A stretch of DNA of 50,768 nt from Deltaproteobacteria bacterium (GTDB lineage: Bacteria > Myxococcota_A > UBA796 > SXON01), in the NCBI GenBank assembly GCA_947484175.1, contig CANKOI010000020.1:1-50768 (forward strand), given 5' to 3'. This document shows positions 34,172 through 43,627 of the stretch, piece by piece (positions within the stretch are counted from its first letter, which is position 1; each line of letters starts with the position of its first letter). The translations under genes and the position numbers were made by a program. A model generated the notes under the pieces. The model was not told the origin of the DNA, made no database searches, and was given only the letters and a program-made list of their open reading frames with translations.

Positions 34172-35083
34172 TCAGGGCACCAAAGTGATCTCGGAGACGC
34201 ACAGGTCGTCGTATTTCTCCCCCTTCTTCACGCCGGTGAAGTTGAGCTTCACACGGTCGATGGTGCGAGGAGAGAACGTGAAGGTCTGCTCGAACAGCAT
34301 GTCCTTGAACACGATCGACTCGCTAGAGCCGTCGCTGAAGCGCAGGCTCGCCGTGGTGGGCCTGTTCACCGCCTTGAACAGGTCCAGGGTAGGAGCGCCC
34401 GCGCGGACCTTGATCCCGCTGACCTGCCGCTTCGTTCCCAGCGCGAGCTCGAGCCACTCACCCGTGCCGTCCGATGACGTGTTTCCCTCGCACCACATGG
34501 AGTCCACGATGCCGTCGCTGGCGTTCTGCCCGCCGTAGTTGCCGTCGGCATCGCCTACCGCCTCGCTCGACGCCGACACGCTCGCCGCGGTGAACGGGCC
34601 CTCAACAGCGCTGTCGAAGAACTTCACTTCGCTGATGCCCGTGTCGGGGCCCTTTCCCGAGTAGACCGCCCTCACTCGGAACTTCACGGTCTGCGTCTGC
34701 ACCGGGGCCTTGAGCCGGAGCACCTGAACCTTCTGCTCGTCGTGGAGCGTGAACTCCTCGGTCTTGCCGTCGGCGTACTCGGCCACAATCGTCTTCGGCC
34801 GCGCGTAGTGCCCGAAATAGTCCACATTGTACCAGTGGCTCCCCCAAACGGAAATCGTGTTGAGCGTGCGCGCGGAGCCGAAGTCGGCCATCACCCACGA
34901 GCCGAGACCGGCGCCGTCTTCGCCCTCCACCCAAGCGGAGCCGAGCTTGCTGTCACTCAGGTTGCTGACCTCGAAGCTGCGAGCGTCGGTGGGGGCGGCG
35001 CTGGAGCTGCTCGTCCATTCCGACACCCGGACCGAGGCGGCCTCCACGGGCGCGACGAGCAGAGCGATTAGGGGCAGAATCAT
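34172..35083 (-). CDS. Secreted protein with two discoidin/NADase-type glycan-binding-like domains
   Basis: 303 residues with a cleavable signal ('MILPLIALLVAPVEAAS'). Two galactose-binding-like beta-sandwich domains follow, at ~20-150 and ~160-303. Each has the 'N/D..K..SAWVEGEDGAGLGSWV' or 'SDGIVDSMWCEGNTSSDGTGEWLELALG' style strand, where a Trp-Val/Cys-Glu-Gly block precedes a Gly-x-Gly turn, then '..GIKVRAGAP.' and '..ISEVKFF' / 'VSEITL' at the end. This pattern is the NADase-type glycan-binding domain/F5-8 type C group. It is 10 bp from the next outer-membrane gene on the same strand and is likely an accessory of that cluster. Confidence 0.78.
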   Translation of the reverse strand: MILPLIALLVAPVEAASVRVSEWTSSSSAAPTDARSFEVSNLSDSKLGSAWVEGEDGAGLGSWVMADFGSARTLNTISVWGSHWYNVDYFGHYARPKTIVAEYADGKTEEFTLHDEQKVQVLRLKAPVQTQTVKFRVRAVYSGKGPDTGISEVKFFDSAVEGPFTAASVSASSEAVGDADGNYGGQNASDGIVDSMWCEGNTSSDGTGEWLELALGTKRQVSGIKVRAGAPTLDLFKAVNRPTTASLRFSDGSSESIVFKDMLFEQTFTFSPRTIDRVKLNFTGVKKGEKYDDLCVSEITLVP

Positions 35084-35093
35084 CGGACTTTCC

Positions 35094-36812
35094 TCAGAAG
35101 TTTGCGGTTAATGATGCGCGTGCGCCACTGAAACCTGGCAGGGTGCGGCATTGCCCTCCGGCGCAGCGGATGCCGGCCCGGTACGAGCCGTAGAAAGCCT
35201 TGACGGTGATGGCGTTGGTGGGCTGCCACTGCACCTCCGCGGCGCCATAGAGGTCGTCCGCGAGGTTTCCGATGGAGTTGATCAACTCGTTGTCGCTGAA
35301 GTCGGTGTAGACCAGCACAATCCAGGGCGCGCCTAGCTTCAGCGCGAGCGTGTTCGACACGTCGGTGTAGTCGGCCTGCTGCACGGGGTTTTCACCCCAG
35401 TGGTACCGCAGCACGGTGGGCGCGATCTCGATCGTGAGCGTGCGGCTGATCGGCACGGTGAGCGCGACATCGGCGTGCATGGTCGTATCGCCACCGTTCT
35501 CGGTAGGGGCGTCGTCACGAAGGTCGGTGCGGTAGCCGGCGTTGGCGAGGAGGTGCAGCTCCCCGCGAACGAAGGTGACACCCCCCACGCCGTGCACGAC
35601 GGTTTCCGGGGTGGTGTTGAAGTGCACCCCCCCGAGGTCGTTGTCGCGCAACGCGAGCAGCGACACATAGGGCGACAGCGTAGACGCTTCCGTGCCGAGG
35701 TTGAAGTCGGCGCGCGCCCGACCCCCCACGATGTCGTTGCTGTTGAGCGCCGCCGAACTGTCTTCGGTGATGGCACGTTCGTACTCCAACGAAGGGCCGG
35801 CCGCGAGCTCGTACCCCTGCCCGCCGCTGAAGACGTTCAGGTGCTCCGCGTCCTTGTAAAGCTTGCCTTCGAGCAGCACGCTGGCGCGGCCCGGGTAGGC
35901 CGTAGCAGACAGGTAGCCGGCGTAGCCGCCCGACGCCTCCACCTCGGGCGCGCCGTAGTCGATCCAATCGATCTCTGCGGCCAGATCGAAGGGCCCCACG
36001 CCGCTCATCTCGCCCGAGGCCCCCACCACGGCGGCATCGATCCCCGACGGCCACGCGGCGAGCGGTGAGCCCAGCGGATCTACAGCCCGCGCGAACTGGT
36101 AGATCACCGCGTGGGCGCCGAGGTGAGCGCGCCCATACCAGTCGGCACGCACGCCGTGGATCGCATGCGGCAAGTCGGCCTGCATCGCCACGTTCGGGTT
36201 CTCCAACCGAAGCTGCTGGGGGTTCGTTACCGCCTCCACGAGCCTCAGCTCCGCGTTCGCTGAACTCAGCGTCGCGTGAACGCCGCGAAGCGAGGTGTCC
36301 ACGTCGATATCGGTGTTCTTCACCACGTTGAGCGCGAGGCCCTTGCCGAAGGCGGCGTAGCTGTCGCCCAGCGTCCAGCTCAGTCGGCCCGACTGACCCT
36401 GCAGCCACAACTTTTCAATGCCGAACCACCAGTTTTCGTGGGGCCCCGACAATCCAGTTCCCCACAACGGGCGCTCGATCTCCCGTTCGCCGTCGAGGAT
36501 GTACTCATTGGAGAAGAGCGCCACGGCGTCGCCCTGGATTCCGAGCGTCAACAACGAGCTGCCGCCGCTGATCTGGAGGCGTTGAACCACCTCTTCGTAG
36601 TCGAACACGGGTTCGTCAGGGAAGGCCGACAACCGGTCCGGCGACTCGTAGTGCCGGAACCGGAACTCCTCGAGGCCATGGGTGGCGCCGCCCTGCAGCG
36701 ACCCGACCTCTGGCGCCGGGCCGGCGGGCACTTCGAAGGAGCCGAGCTCCTCCGCACGCAGCGGCGCCACCAACGAGCACAGGAGCGCGACGAGCGGAGG
36801 GAACACCGGCAC
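35094..36812 (-). CDS. Outer-membrane beta-barrel-like protein (DUF6029-like)
   Basis: 572 residues with a signal peptide ('ALLCSLVAPLRAEE'). The body alternates hydrophobic and polar residues in strands such as 'RLSWTLGDSYAAFGKGLALNVVKNTDIDVDTSLRGVHAT', a stretch typical of DUF6029-type proteins, and closes with 'GARASLTANF', whose terminal Phe is the usual outer-membrane assembly signal. A single Cys pair lies near the end ('RCAGGQCR'). Placed between TlpA (4 bp upstream) and the glycan-binding-like gene, suggesting a joint envelope operon in which TlpA might help the disulfide form. The function is unknown. Confidence 0.78.
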   Translation of the reverse strand: MPVFPPLVALLCSLVAPLRAEELGSFEVPAGPAPEVGSLQGGATHGLEEFRFRHYESPDRLSAFPDEPVFDYEEVVQRLQISGGSSLLTLGIQGDAVALFSNEYILDGEREIERPLWGTGLSGPHENWWFGIEKLWLQGQSGRLSWTLGDSYAAFGKGLALNVVKNTDIDVDTSLRGVHATLSSANAELRLVEAVTNPQQLRLENPNVAMQADLPHAIHGVRADWYGRAHLGAHAVIYQFARAVDPLGSPLAAWPSGIDAAVVGASGEMSGVGPFDLAAEIDWIDYGAPEVEASGGYAGYLSATAYPGRASVLLEGKLYKDAEHLNVFSGGQGYELAAGPSLEYERAITEDSSAALNSNDIVGGRARADFNLGTEASTLSPYVSLLALRDNDLGGVHFNTTPETVVHGVGGVTFVRGELHLLANAGYRTDLRDDAPTENGGDTTMHADVALTVPISRTLTIEIAPTVLRYHWGENPVQQADYTDVSNTLALKLGAPWIVLVYTDFSDNELINSIGNLADDLYGAAEVQWQPTNAITVKAFYGSYRAGIRCAGGQCRTLPGFSGARASLTANF

Positions 36813-36816
36813 TCGC

Positions 36817-37335
36817 CTACTTCGCCAAAAGCGCCAGAATTTCGGCGTGCATGGCCTCGGCGTCGCCAGGCTTGAGGCCGGCGTAGACCGAAGCGATTTT
36901 GCCGTCCTTGCCCACTAGCGCCGAGAACGGCAGGCTCTTGCTGGGGTTGAACTGCGACACCACGCGCGTGTCGGGGTCCCGAAGGATGGGGTAGGTGACG
37001 CCCTTCGCCTTTACGATCGGCTTGATCAGCGCCTCCTGCCGCGGGTCGTCGGTGGCGATGCCCAACACCACGAGGCCCTTCGGGCCCAGCTCCGTGTGCA
37101 ACCGCTGAAGCGTGGGCATCTCGACCTGGCAGGGGATGCACCACGTGGCCCAGAAGTTGACCAGCACGACCTTCCCCTTGTGCTGGGAAAGCGAAACCTG
37201 CTGCCCTTCGAGGTTTCGCAGGGAGAAATCGATGGCCACCCCCGCCGGGGAAGGGGCCGCAGCAGCAGGGGAGGAGCCCGCCGCCAACACCAAGACGGTC
37301 ACGGCGGCGAGGGCGGAGGAGACGATCGAGCGCAT
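36817..37335 (-). CDS. TlpA/ResA-type thiol-disulfide oxidoreductase
   Basis: 172 residues from the ATG at 37335, which opens a signal/anchor sequence ('SSALAAVTVLVLAAGSSPAAAA'); an AAGGAGG ribosome site sits at 37345-37339, three bases ahead. The thioredoxin fold has the redox motif Trp-Cys-Ile-Pro-Cys in 'NFWATWCIPCQVEMPTL', the cis-Pro 'SLPFSALV' and the AhpC/TSA-like 'DFSLRNLEGQQVSL' start. Such proteins reduce or sort disulfides in the periplasm, often for cytochrome c maturation. First gene of a minus-strand group with the outer-membrane, glycan-binding-like and vWA genes. Divergent from the NtrC-type gene over 101 bp. Confidence 0.92.
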   Translation of the reverse strand: MRSIVSSALAAVTVLVLAAGSSPAAAAPSPAGVAIDFSLRNLEGQQVSLSQHKGKVVLVNFWATWCIPCQVEMPTLQRLHTELGPKGLVVLGIATDDPRQEALIKPIVKAKGVTYPILRDPDTRVVSQFNPSKSLPFSALVGKDGKIASVYAGLKPGDAEAMHAEILALLAK

Positions 37336-37436
37336 GGGCCTCCTTGGGCGGGAAACTATACCGAGTACGCGCGAGGCGAGAAAGGCATTGTCACGGATTA
37401 CCACAAGCTTCTGACGGGCCCGGTTAGCAGCCGCGG

Positions 37437-38827
<1,391 letters not shown>

Positions 38828-38831
<4 letters not shown>

Positions 38832-39238
38832 GCCACTCCACGCCGCTGCAGATCTACTACGAGGACACCGACCTCAGCGGGGCCGTGTACCACGCCAACT
38901 ACCTGCGTTATTTCGAACGAGCCCGCGAACACCTGCTCGGCCCCGAGGAGCTGGTGCGGCTGTGGCGCGACGAAGGCATCGGGTTCGTGGTGTACAAGTG
39001 CGCGCTCAGCTTCCGCGAACCCGCGGGGCTCGGCGACCGGCTCGAGGTGCGCACCATCGTTCGCATGGAGAGCGACTACCGAGCCGTCTTCGAGCAGTCG
39101 GTCTGGCGGGCGGGAGGCAAACAAGCGATGGTCGAAGGCACCGTGCAGCTCGTGTGCGTAGACCGCAGCGGCAAGCTGGTGGCGTTGCCCGAAAGTGTGG
39201 CTGGCCTGATCCGCGCCTCGGCCCCGGCCGCGACGTAG
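38828..39238 (+). CDS. Acyl-CoA thioesterase, YbgC/4-hydroxybenzoyl-CoA thioesterase family
   Basis: 136 residues from the GTG at 38828. The hotdog-fold signature 'IYYEDTDLSGAVYHANYLRYFERAREH' contains the catalytic Asp and the helix-cap Tyr/His of the family. Later strands 'FVVYKCALSFREPAGLGDRLEVRT' and 'GTVQLVCVD' complete the fold. YbgC-type enzymes act on short-chain or aromatic acyl-CoAs, and in Gram-negative bacteria belong with the Tol-Pal system, though no tol genes are here. The GTGA overlap with the NtrC-type gene suggests one transcript. Confidence 0.93.
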
Positions 39239-39251
39239 CGCCGCAACGAAG

Positions 39252-39267
39252 GCCGCCGGGAGGCGGC
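39252..39267. terminator. Possible bidirectional hairpin between convergent genes
   Basis: GCCGCC and GGCGGC pair around a GGGA loop, midway between the thioesterase stop and the phosphoesterase stop. There is no T-run directly after it on either strand, so it is only a weak intrinsic-terminator candidate. Confidence 0.3.
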
Positions 39268-39302
39268 GGCGTCGCCCGATTCCTCAGGTGCGCCCGCTTT
39301 TC

Positions 39303-40154
39303 TCACCCACCCGTTGCGAACGCGCCGCCTGTCTCGGGAGCGAACCGTTCACCCCCGAAGGCCTGCCGTTCCACCCCTACGAGCGCGCTATCGTCGAGCT
39401 CGTAGACGCAAAAGTGTGCGGTGCGCCCGCGCTCGGGAAGGAACGCGTACCCGCCGGCGCCGGGGTTGAGGATGGGGAGGTCATCGCCGGAGCGGGGCGC
39501 CGCGGTGCGAAAACCGTGGTGTTCGTGCCCATGGCAGACCCAGCGCACCCGCGCGTGGCGGGTGCAAATGGCCTCGATCGCCTCGGCATCGCTGCACGCG
39601 CGCGTGGCCGGACCATACCGCTCCCCGTGCCGGTTTCGCAGCGGGTAGTGGAGCGCCACCATCGCGGGTCGCTCGCCGGCGGCAAGCGCCGCCTCCAGCT
39701 CCCCGAGGCCCCCCTTGCCGAGCCAGCCGCGGGAGAGCCAATCGGGGTGGCACACGTTGACCAGCACAAGGTCCCACGTGCCGCGGCGCTCCACGCGCAC
39801 GGGCGCCACCACGCCGAAGTGCTTTGCGAAGCGGCCCACGCTCTCGTCGGTGTACACGTCGTGGTTGCCGGGGATCACCAGCCAGTCGAAACGGTCGCGC
39901 AGAGGGGCGAGCAACTCTGCGGCCCCGAGGAACTCGGCCTCGGTCGCGGTAGCGGTGAGGTCGCCCGTACACAGGACGAGGTCGGGTTCGGCGGCGACGA
40001 CGGCGGCCACCAGCGCCTCTTGCGAGGCCCGCGTGAAGTGGCTGGCGCGGCCCAAAACGTAGAGGTTCACCGCCCCGGCCGCCCGCTTGTTCATGCACTG
40101 CGACACGCCTGGAACCCGTTCCACGTGGATGTCGGTGATGTGAGCGACCCGCAT
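39303..40154 (-). CDS. Calcineurin-like metallophosphoesterase
   Basis: 283 residues from the ATG at 40154 ('MRVAHITDIHVERVPG'). The five metal-site motifs are present: D-x-H in 'ITDIHVERV', GD in 'VLCTGDLTA', GNHD in 'VIPGNHDVYTD', a later His in 'VALHYPLRN' and GHxH in 'WVCHGHEHHGF'. It is close to the 3',5'-cyclic nucleotide phosphodiesterase/phosphohydrolase group, but the substrate is not clear. The long upstream in-frame reading is not part of the gene: it antisenses the divergent plus-strand gene. Ends convergent to the thioesterase gene. Confidence 0.92.
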   Translation of the reverse strand: MRVAHITDIHVERVPGVSQCMNKRAAGAVNLYVLGRASHFTRASQEALVAAVVAAEPDLVLCTGDLTATATEAEFLGAAELLAPLRDRFDWLVIPGNHDVYTDESVGRFAKHFGVVAPVRVERRGTWDLVLVNVCHPDWLSRGWLGKGGLGELEAALAAGERPAMVALHYPLRNRHGERYGPATRACSDAEAIEAICTRHARVRWVCHGHEHHGFRTAAPRSGDDLPILNPGAGGYAFLPERGRTAHFCVYELDDSALVGVERQAFGGERFAPETGGAFATGG

Positions 40155-40193
40155 GCGGCCCGTGTAGCCCAGCCGGGATAGCTGCCGCCACCC

Positions 40194-40820
40194 ATGGACG
40201 ACCCTCGCCGCATCCTCGAAGCCGCCGCGGAGTCGCGATGCGCCGTGGAAGTGTTGCCGCGGGGCGCTGCCGTGATGCGGGGTCAGGTGGTGCGGGTAGA
40301 GCGGGGCGGACTGGTGCTTTCCGTGAGTGGCAGCCCTCCGAGCGCGGGCACCGACCTGCGCTGCTGGCTGAGCGTGGAGGGCGAGAGCTGGACGTTCGAG
40401 GCGAGCGTGCTCCGAAGCGGCGTGGCCGTTCCGGATCGCAGCCAGGGTGGCGTGCTCCTCGGGTTCATCGACGGGTGGCGCAAGAGCGAGGCGGGAGCGG
40501 GTGGCTTGGTACTGGAAGCGCTTCCCCCCACCGGCGGTCCCGTGTCGCTCACGCAGGGCGAGGTGCGGCTCGTAGACCTCCACCCCGACGAGTGGCTGGT
40601 GAGCGCTCCTTCGGCCTTTCCGCTGGTTTTCGTGGAGGGCGGCGCTCTGCGACTTCGGCTTGGTGTGCCGGACCGCGCGCCGATGGAGGTGGGCGCCGAA
40701 GTGCGCGAGCTCACCCGCAGCCACGGCCACCTGCTGTACCGCTTCGGCATCACCGCGGTGGAGAACCCCGAGCGGTACGGCGAGATCGTCGCGGCGCTGC
40801 GGGCTACTCTGGGCTTGTGA
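40194..40820 (+). CDS. Hypothetical protein, possibly two PilZ-like barrels
   Basis: 208 residues with no signal or membrane segment. Two similar-looking beta-barrel halves can be seen: ~15-95 ('CAVEVLPRGAAVMRGQVVRVERGGLVLSV') and ~105-208 ('GEVRLVDLHPDEWLVSAP' to 'LLYRFGITAVENPERYGEIVAALR'). The last block resembles the end of PilZ domains. However, the RxxxR motif needed to bind cyclic-di-GMP is not clearly present, so if it is PilZ-like it may be a non-binding form. Divergent from the phosphoesterase gene, 39 bp apart. Confidence 0.55.
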   Translation: MDDPRRILEAAAESRCAVEVLPRGAAVMRGQVVRVERGGLVLSVSGSPPSAGTDLRCWLSVEGESWTFEASVLRSGVAVPDRSQGGVLLGFIDGWRKSEAGAGGLVLEALPPTGGPVSLTQGEVRLVDLHPDEWLVSAPSAFPLVFVEGGALRLRLGVPDRAPMEVGAEVRELTRSHGHLLYRFGITAVENPERYGEIVAALRATLGL

Positions 40821-40947
40821 GTGCAGCGGGAACCCGCGCGGCCCGGGCTATGAACACGCGCCGTGCGGAGCCGCTGCAGCAAGCCCAGCGGAGTCTCTTG
40901 GCAGCTCGGCCACTCCCCGTTGGGCACCGCGGCTGCACGGCGCGGTG

Positions 40948-41130
40948 ACGGGCTGGGTCACGCTGTTGGCCGAGCCGACCGAGCCCCGCTGCGGGGCGAG
41001 CGGAGGGGCGGCCAATAGCGGCAGGGCCCTGTGCCAACGTTGGCTTTTCCGTACGTTGCCCCTTCCGAGGCCGCCGGCTGCCAAGGGACCTACGCCCCAC
41101 CGGCGCCGCGTCCTGCGCGGCGAACCGCAT
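40948..41130 (+). repeat. Dispersed intergenic repeat, copy B (most complete)
   Basis: Left part 40948-40997 matches copy C (28823-28872) at about 80%, and right part 41018-41130 matches copy A (14441-14329, opposite strand) over 113 ungapped bases. It contains two short self-complementary stretches, 'GCCCCGCTGCGGGGC' (40983-40997) and 'GCCGCGTCCTGCGCGGC' near the right end, which suggest a folded RNA or DNA. It sits in a 386-bp gap between the PilZ-like gene and a small ORF; the rest of that gap shows no gene. Confidence 0.8.
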
Positions 41131-41206
41131 CGACGTGGGCGGGAACAGCGGAACCCGTGCGGCCTGCCTAGTGTCCGTGGTAGCGTTTCCCCACGCCGGA
41201 GCCACC

Positions 41207-41464
41207 ATGGGTGACTTTTCCGAAGCCACACGACGCGCACGCTGCGGGGTTGCCATCAACGACGCGGCCGCCGTGGTGACAGCGTTGGCGCCCCACGTCG
41301 ATCGGCTGCACACCGGCCGGCATCTCGGCGCCGCCCTCGACCTTGCGTGGGCGCTGGGCGCGCTGGGGCGCTGTGCCGAGGCAGAGTCGTTGCTCACGCG
41401 CCTGCCGTGGCACGACGAGCCCACGCGGCTGTCGGTCACATTGGCACGGGCGGGGTGGTTTTAG
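41207..41464 (+). CDS. Small hypothetical protein (TPR-like fragment?)
   Basis: 85 residues from the ATG at 41207. It is Ala/Leu/Arg-rich and looks like two or three helix pairs ('HLGAALDLAWALGALGRCAEAESLL' resembles a tetratricopeptide repeat). A TPR protein would usually be longer, so this may be a remnant. Begins 77 bp after copy B of the dispersed repeat and is convergent with the nitrilase-family gene. Confidence 0.45.
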   Translation: MGDFSEATRRARCGVAINDAAAVVTALAPHVDRLHTGRHLGAALDLAWALGALGRCAEAESLLTRLPWHDEPTRLSVTLARAGWF

Positions 41465-41480
41465 GCGGAGCCACCTTCGG

Positions 41481-42257
41481 CTACGCCCGCCGGTACCCGT
41501 CGGGCCGCCGGTCGCGGAGCGCGGGGAAATCGGCGCGGGCCGAGGAGATGGCTGCCGGGTCGAGGTCGGCCGCGAGCACGGTCTCCTGCTCGGCGGCCGA
41601 GATCAAGGCTTCGCCCCACGGCGACAGGATCGTGCTGTCGCCGCTGTAGTGCAGGCCGTCGCCGTCGCCGCAGCGGTTCACGCCCACGACGAAGGCCTGA
41701 TTCTCGATTGCGCGGGCTCGCAGTAGCGCGCTCCAGTGGGCGCGGCGCCGCTCGGGCCAGTTCGCGATCACCACGAACGCGTCGGTGTCGGCGGCGGCGA
41801 GGCGGAAGGGTTCTGGGAAGCGCAGGTCGTAGCAGATCAGCGGCGTGATGCGCAGCCCGGCGAACGTGAAGGTGTGCACTTCGTTGGTGGAGGCGTAGTG
41901 GGTCTCTTCGCCCGCGAACGAAAAGCTGTGGAGCTTGCCAAACCGGCGCACCTCGCCCTCCGGAAGTGCGAGCACCGCGCTGTTCATCGGCCGGGGCTCC
42001 GGGCCCTGCACCGGCACCCCGCCGAGGAGGGCCACGCCGAGTCCGCTGGCGAGCTCGACTAGAAAGGACTCCGTCTCGCCACCCGGGGGTTCGGCCATCG
42101 CGGCGGCGCGCATGGAGAAGCCGCGGGCGAACATCTCGGGGAGCACAATCAGCTGCGCCCCGAGCGCGGCGGCCTCCTGCACCCGCCTCTCGGCGCGCCG
42201 GAAGTTCTCAGCCCTGTCCTCCCAAGCGATGTCGAGCTGGACGGCGGCGATCCGCAT
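41481..42257 (-). CDS. Carbon-nitrogen hydrolase (nitrilase superfamily), omega-amidase-like
   Basis: 258 residues. The Glu-Lys-Cys triad is intact: 'LIVLPEMFARGFS' (Glu), 'FGKLHSFSF' (Lys) and 'PLICYDLRFPEPF' (Cys). 'VIANWPERRRAHWSALLRARAIENQAFVVGVNRCG' is typical of the omega-amidase/YafV branch, which hydrolyses alpha-keto-glutaramate or similar amides. The start ATG shares its A with the stop of the upstream gene (TGATG), implying coupling. It is cytoplasmic, with no signal peptide. Confidence 0.93.
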   Translation of the reverse strand: MRIAAVQLDIAWEDRAENFRRAERRVQEAAALGAQLIVLPEMFARGFSMRAAAMAEPPGGETESFLVELASGLGVALLGGVPVQGPEPRPMNSAVLALPEGEVRRFGKLHSFSFAGEETHYASTNEVHTFTFAGLRITPLICYDLRFPEPFRLAAADTDAFVVIANWPERRRAHWSALLRARAIENQAFVVGVNRCGDGDGLHYSGDSTILSPWGEALISAAEQETVLAADLDPAAISSARADFPALRDRRPDGYRRA

Positions 42258-42841
42258 CAGCGGAAGCCCTCGGCGGGCGGCTCGCCGTCATGGCCAGAGG
42301 CTCGGCTCGTGTCGACAGGTTCGAAGGCCGGGCACACCTCGCCGGCCTGGAGGCACACGCCGGCGCACCGGTTGTGCTGCAGGCACTCTTCGGTGAATGC
42401 GGTGGGGGAGGTAATCAGGCCTGCCGCCGCCCCGAGTTGGTAATAGGCCATGCACTCGGCGGGCGCCTCGTCGCGACCGTTGCCGGTGGTGCAGTACGCC
42501 GGGGCCTCGGGGCGGAAGGAGGGGCCTCGCGGCGGGAGCATGGCGGGGAGACCGAGGAGCACGCTCCCGGCGGGGGCCTTGCCCGGCGCTGCGACTCCGC
42601 CCACAACGGGCGGGCTCAGCCCCACGGTAGCGGCGAGCCCCACGGCGCAGACCTCCGTCCATGCGATGCAGGCGTCGCCGCAGCGTTGGCCCACTGCGCA
42701 GAGCGCCGGTGGGGGGGGCGCTGCCGGTGGGGCTGCGGCGGCAGCCGGGCTCGAGGGCGGGTCTGCGGCAAACGCGACGGGGAGCGCACCGAGCGCGAAT
42801 AGCGCGAAGGCGAGCGAGCGAAGCGCAGGCACAGCGTTCAT
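42257..42841 (-). CDS. Secreted Cys-rich hypothetical protein
   Basis: 194 residues from the ATG at 42841 ('MNAVPALRSLAFALFALGALPVAFA'), a clear signal peptide; ATGs at 42853 and 42886 are alternatives. The mature protein is Ala/Pro-rich near the start, then holds about ten Cys in small motifs ('CAVGQRCGDACIAWTEVCA', 'YCTTGNGRDEAPAECMAYY', 'EECLQHNRCAGVCLQAGEVC'), most likely all in disulfides. No enzyme motif was seen. Coupled to the nitrilase-family gene by a one-base overlap, and divergent from the toxin-antitoxin pair. Confidence 0.7.
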   Translation of the reverse strand: MNAVPALRSLAFALFALGALPVAFAADPPSSPAAAAAPPAAPPPPALCAVGQRCGDACIAWTEVCAVGLAATVGLSPPVVGGVAAPGKAPAGSVLLGLPAMLPPRGPSFRPEAPAYCTTGNGRDEAPAECMAYYQLGAAAGLITSPTAFTEECLQHNRCAGVCLQAGEVCPAFEPVDTSRASGHDGEPPAEGFR

Positions 42842-42898
42842 GGCGGCGAACATAGCGCGGCCGGGCCACTTGACGCGGAGCGTCATCGAGACTATTCA

Positions 42899-42916
42899 GG
42901 TCATAATGAGATGACC
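42899..42916. promoter_or_regulatory. Inverted-repeat operator over the antitoxin start codon
   Basis: GGTCAT and ATGACC form a perfect 6-bp inverted repeat around an AATGAG spacer. The right arm includes the ATG of the Phd-like antitoxin gene at 42911. The surrounding 25 bases are AT-rich compared with the rest of the window. Antitoxins of this family bind such palindromes to repress their own operon, so this is the likely autoregulatory site. Confidence 0.65.
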
Positions 42917-43198
42917 ATGAAGTCCGTTTCCGTTTCGGACCTGAAGGCACGACTGTCTGAGCACTTGCGACACGTCGCTCGTGGCGAAGAAGTCGTCGTG
43001 ACCGATCGCGGAGCGCCCATCGCGCGGCTGATTGGCATCGACGCCGACGGTGTCTGGGGGCTGGAACGGCTCGCCGCCGAGGGAGGGGTGCGCCTGCCCG
43101 TGACCGCGTTGCCCGAGGGGTTCTGGGCGCAGCGACGCACCGCAGACCCGACGGGATCCCTGAGAGCGGCGATCCTCGACGAGCGAGAAGATCGATGA
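42911..43198 (+). CDS. Phd/YefM-type antitoxin
   Basis: 95 residues. The N-terminal half 'MKSVSVSDLKARLSEHLRHVARGEEVVVTDRGAPIARLI' is the Phd/YefM DNA-binding domain (prevent-host-death family). The C-terminal half is more variable and disordered-like, as usual for the toxin-binding part. An ATG at 42917 is also in frame. The last bases overlap the start of the PIN-domain toxin (ATGA), which is the normal antitoxin-first order, and an inverted repeat lies over the start codon. Confidence 0.92.
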   Translation: MTMKSVSVSDLKARLSEHLRHVARGEEVVVTDRGAPIARLIGIDADGVWGLERLAAEGGVRLPVTALPEGFWAQRRTADPTGSLRAAILDEREDR

Positions 43199-43620
43199 TC
43201 TTCTGGGACAGCTCCGCGATCGTTCCCCTCCTCGTTGAGGAGCCTCTCTCCGGCGCGGCCACGCAGTTGGCACGGGCTGGGGAGGGCATGCTCGTCTGGT
43301 GGGCCACGCGGGTGGAGGTGCTCTCCTCCATCGCTCGTCGCGAACGCGAGCGGACTTTGGAGGATCCGGAGGCGGCGCGGGCTCTCCTCGCCGACCTCGC
43401 CAAGGCATGGGCGGAGGTGGTCCCTGCCGATGAGCTGCGGGAACAGGCAACGCGCTTGCTTCGTGTACACCCTCTGCGCGCCGCCGACGCCCTCCAACTG
43501 GCAGCCGCCCTGACCTGGGCCGGCAGGCGCCCCAACGGCCATCGGTTCGCGACCTTCGACGGCCGGCTCGCGGACGCCGCTCGGCGGGAGGGTTTCCGGC
43601 TTCCGCTGCCTCCGGTGTGA
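43195..43620 (+). CDS. PIN-domain toxin (VapC-like)
   Basis: 141 residues with the acidic PIN active site: Asp4-region 'IFWDSSAIVPLLVEE', Glu in 'TRVEVLSSIAR', Asp in 'LRAADALQLAAAL' and the C-terminal 'FATFDGRLADAARREG', giving the four metal-binding acids of a ribonuclease. VapC toxins cut tRNA or rRNA and are held inactive by their antitoxin. The partner upstream is a Phd/YefM type rather than VapB, a combination seen often. Convergent with the aldehyde dehydrogenase gene. Confidence 0.93.
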   Translation: MIFWDSSAIVPLLVEEPLSGAATQLARAGEGMLVWWATRVEVLSSIARRERERTLEDPEAARALLADLAKAWAEVVPADELREQATRLLRVHPLRAADALQLAAALTWAGRRPNGHRFATFDGRLADAARREGFRLPLPPV

Positions 43621-43627
43621 CCGGTCG

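Noticed and set aside
37336-37436. Sigma-54 promoter for the NtrC-type regulator
   Set aside because: No GG-N10-GC element with the expected flanks was found in the 101-bp gap.
40155-40730. N-terminal extension of the phosphoesterase frame
   Set aside because: It antisenses the divergent plus-strand gene and is not protein-like; the family start is at 40154.
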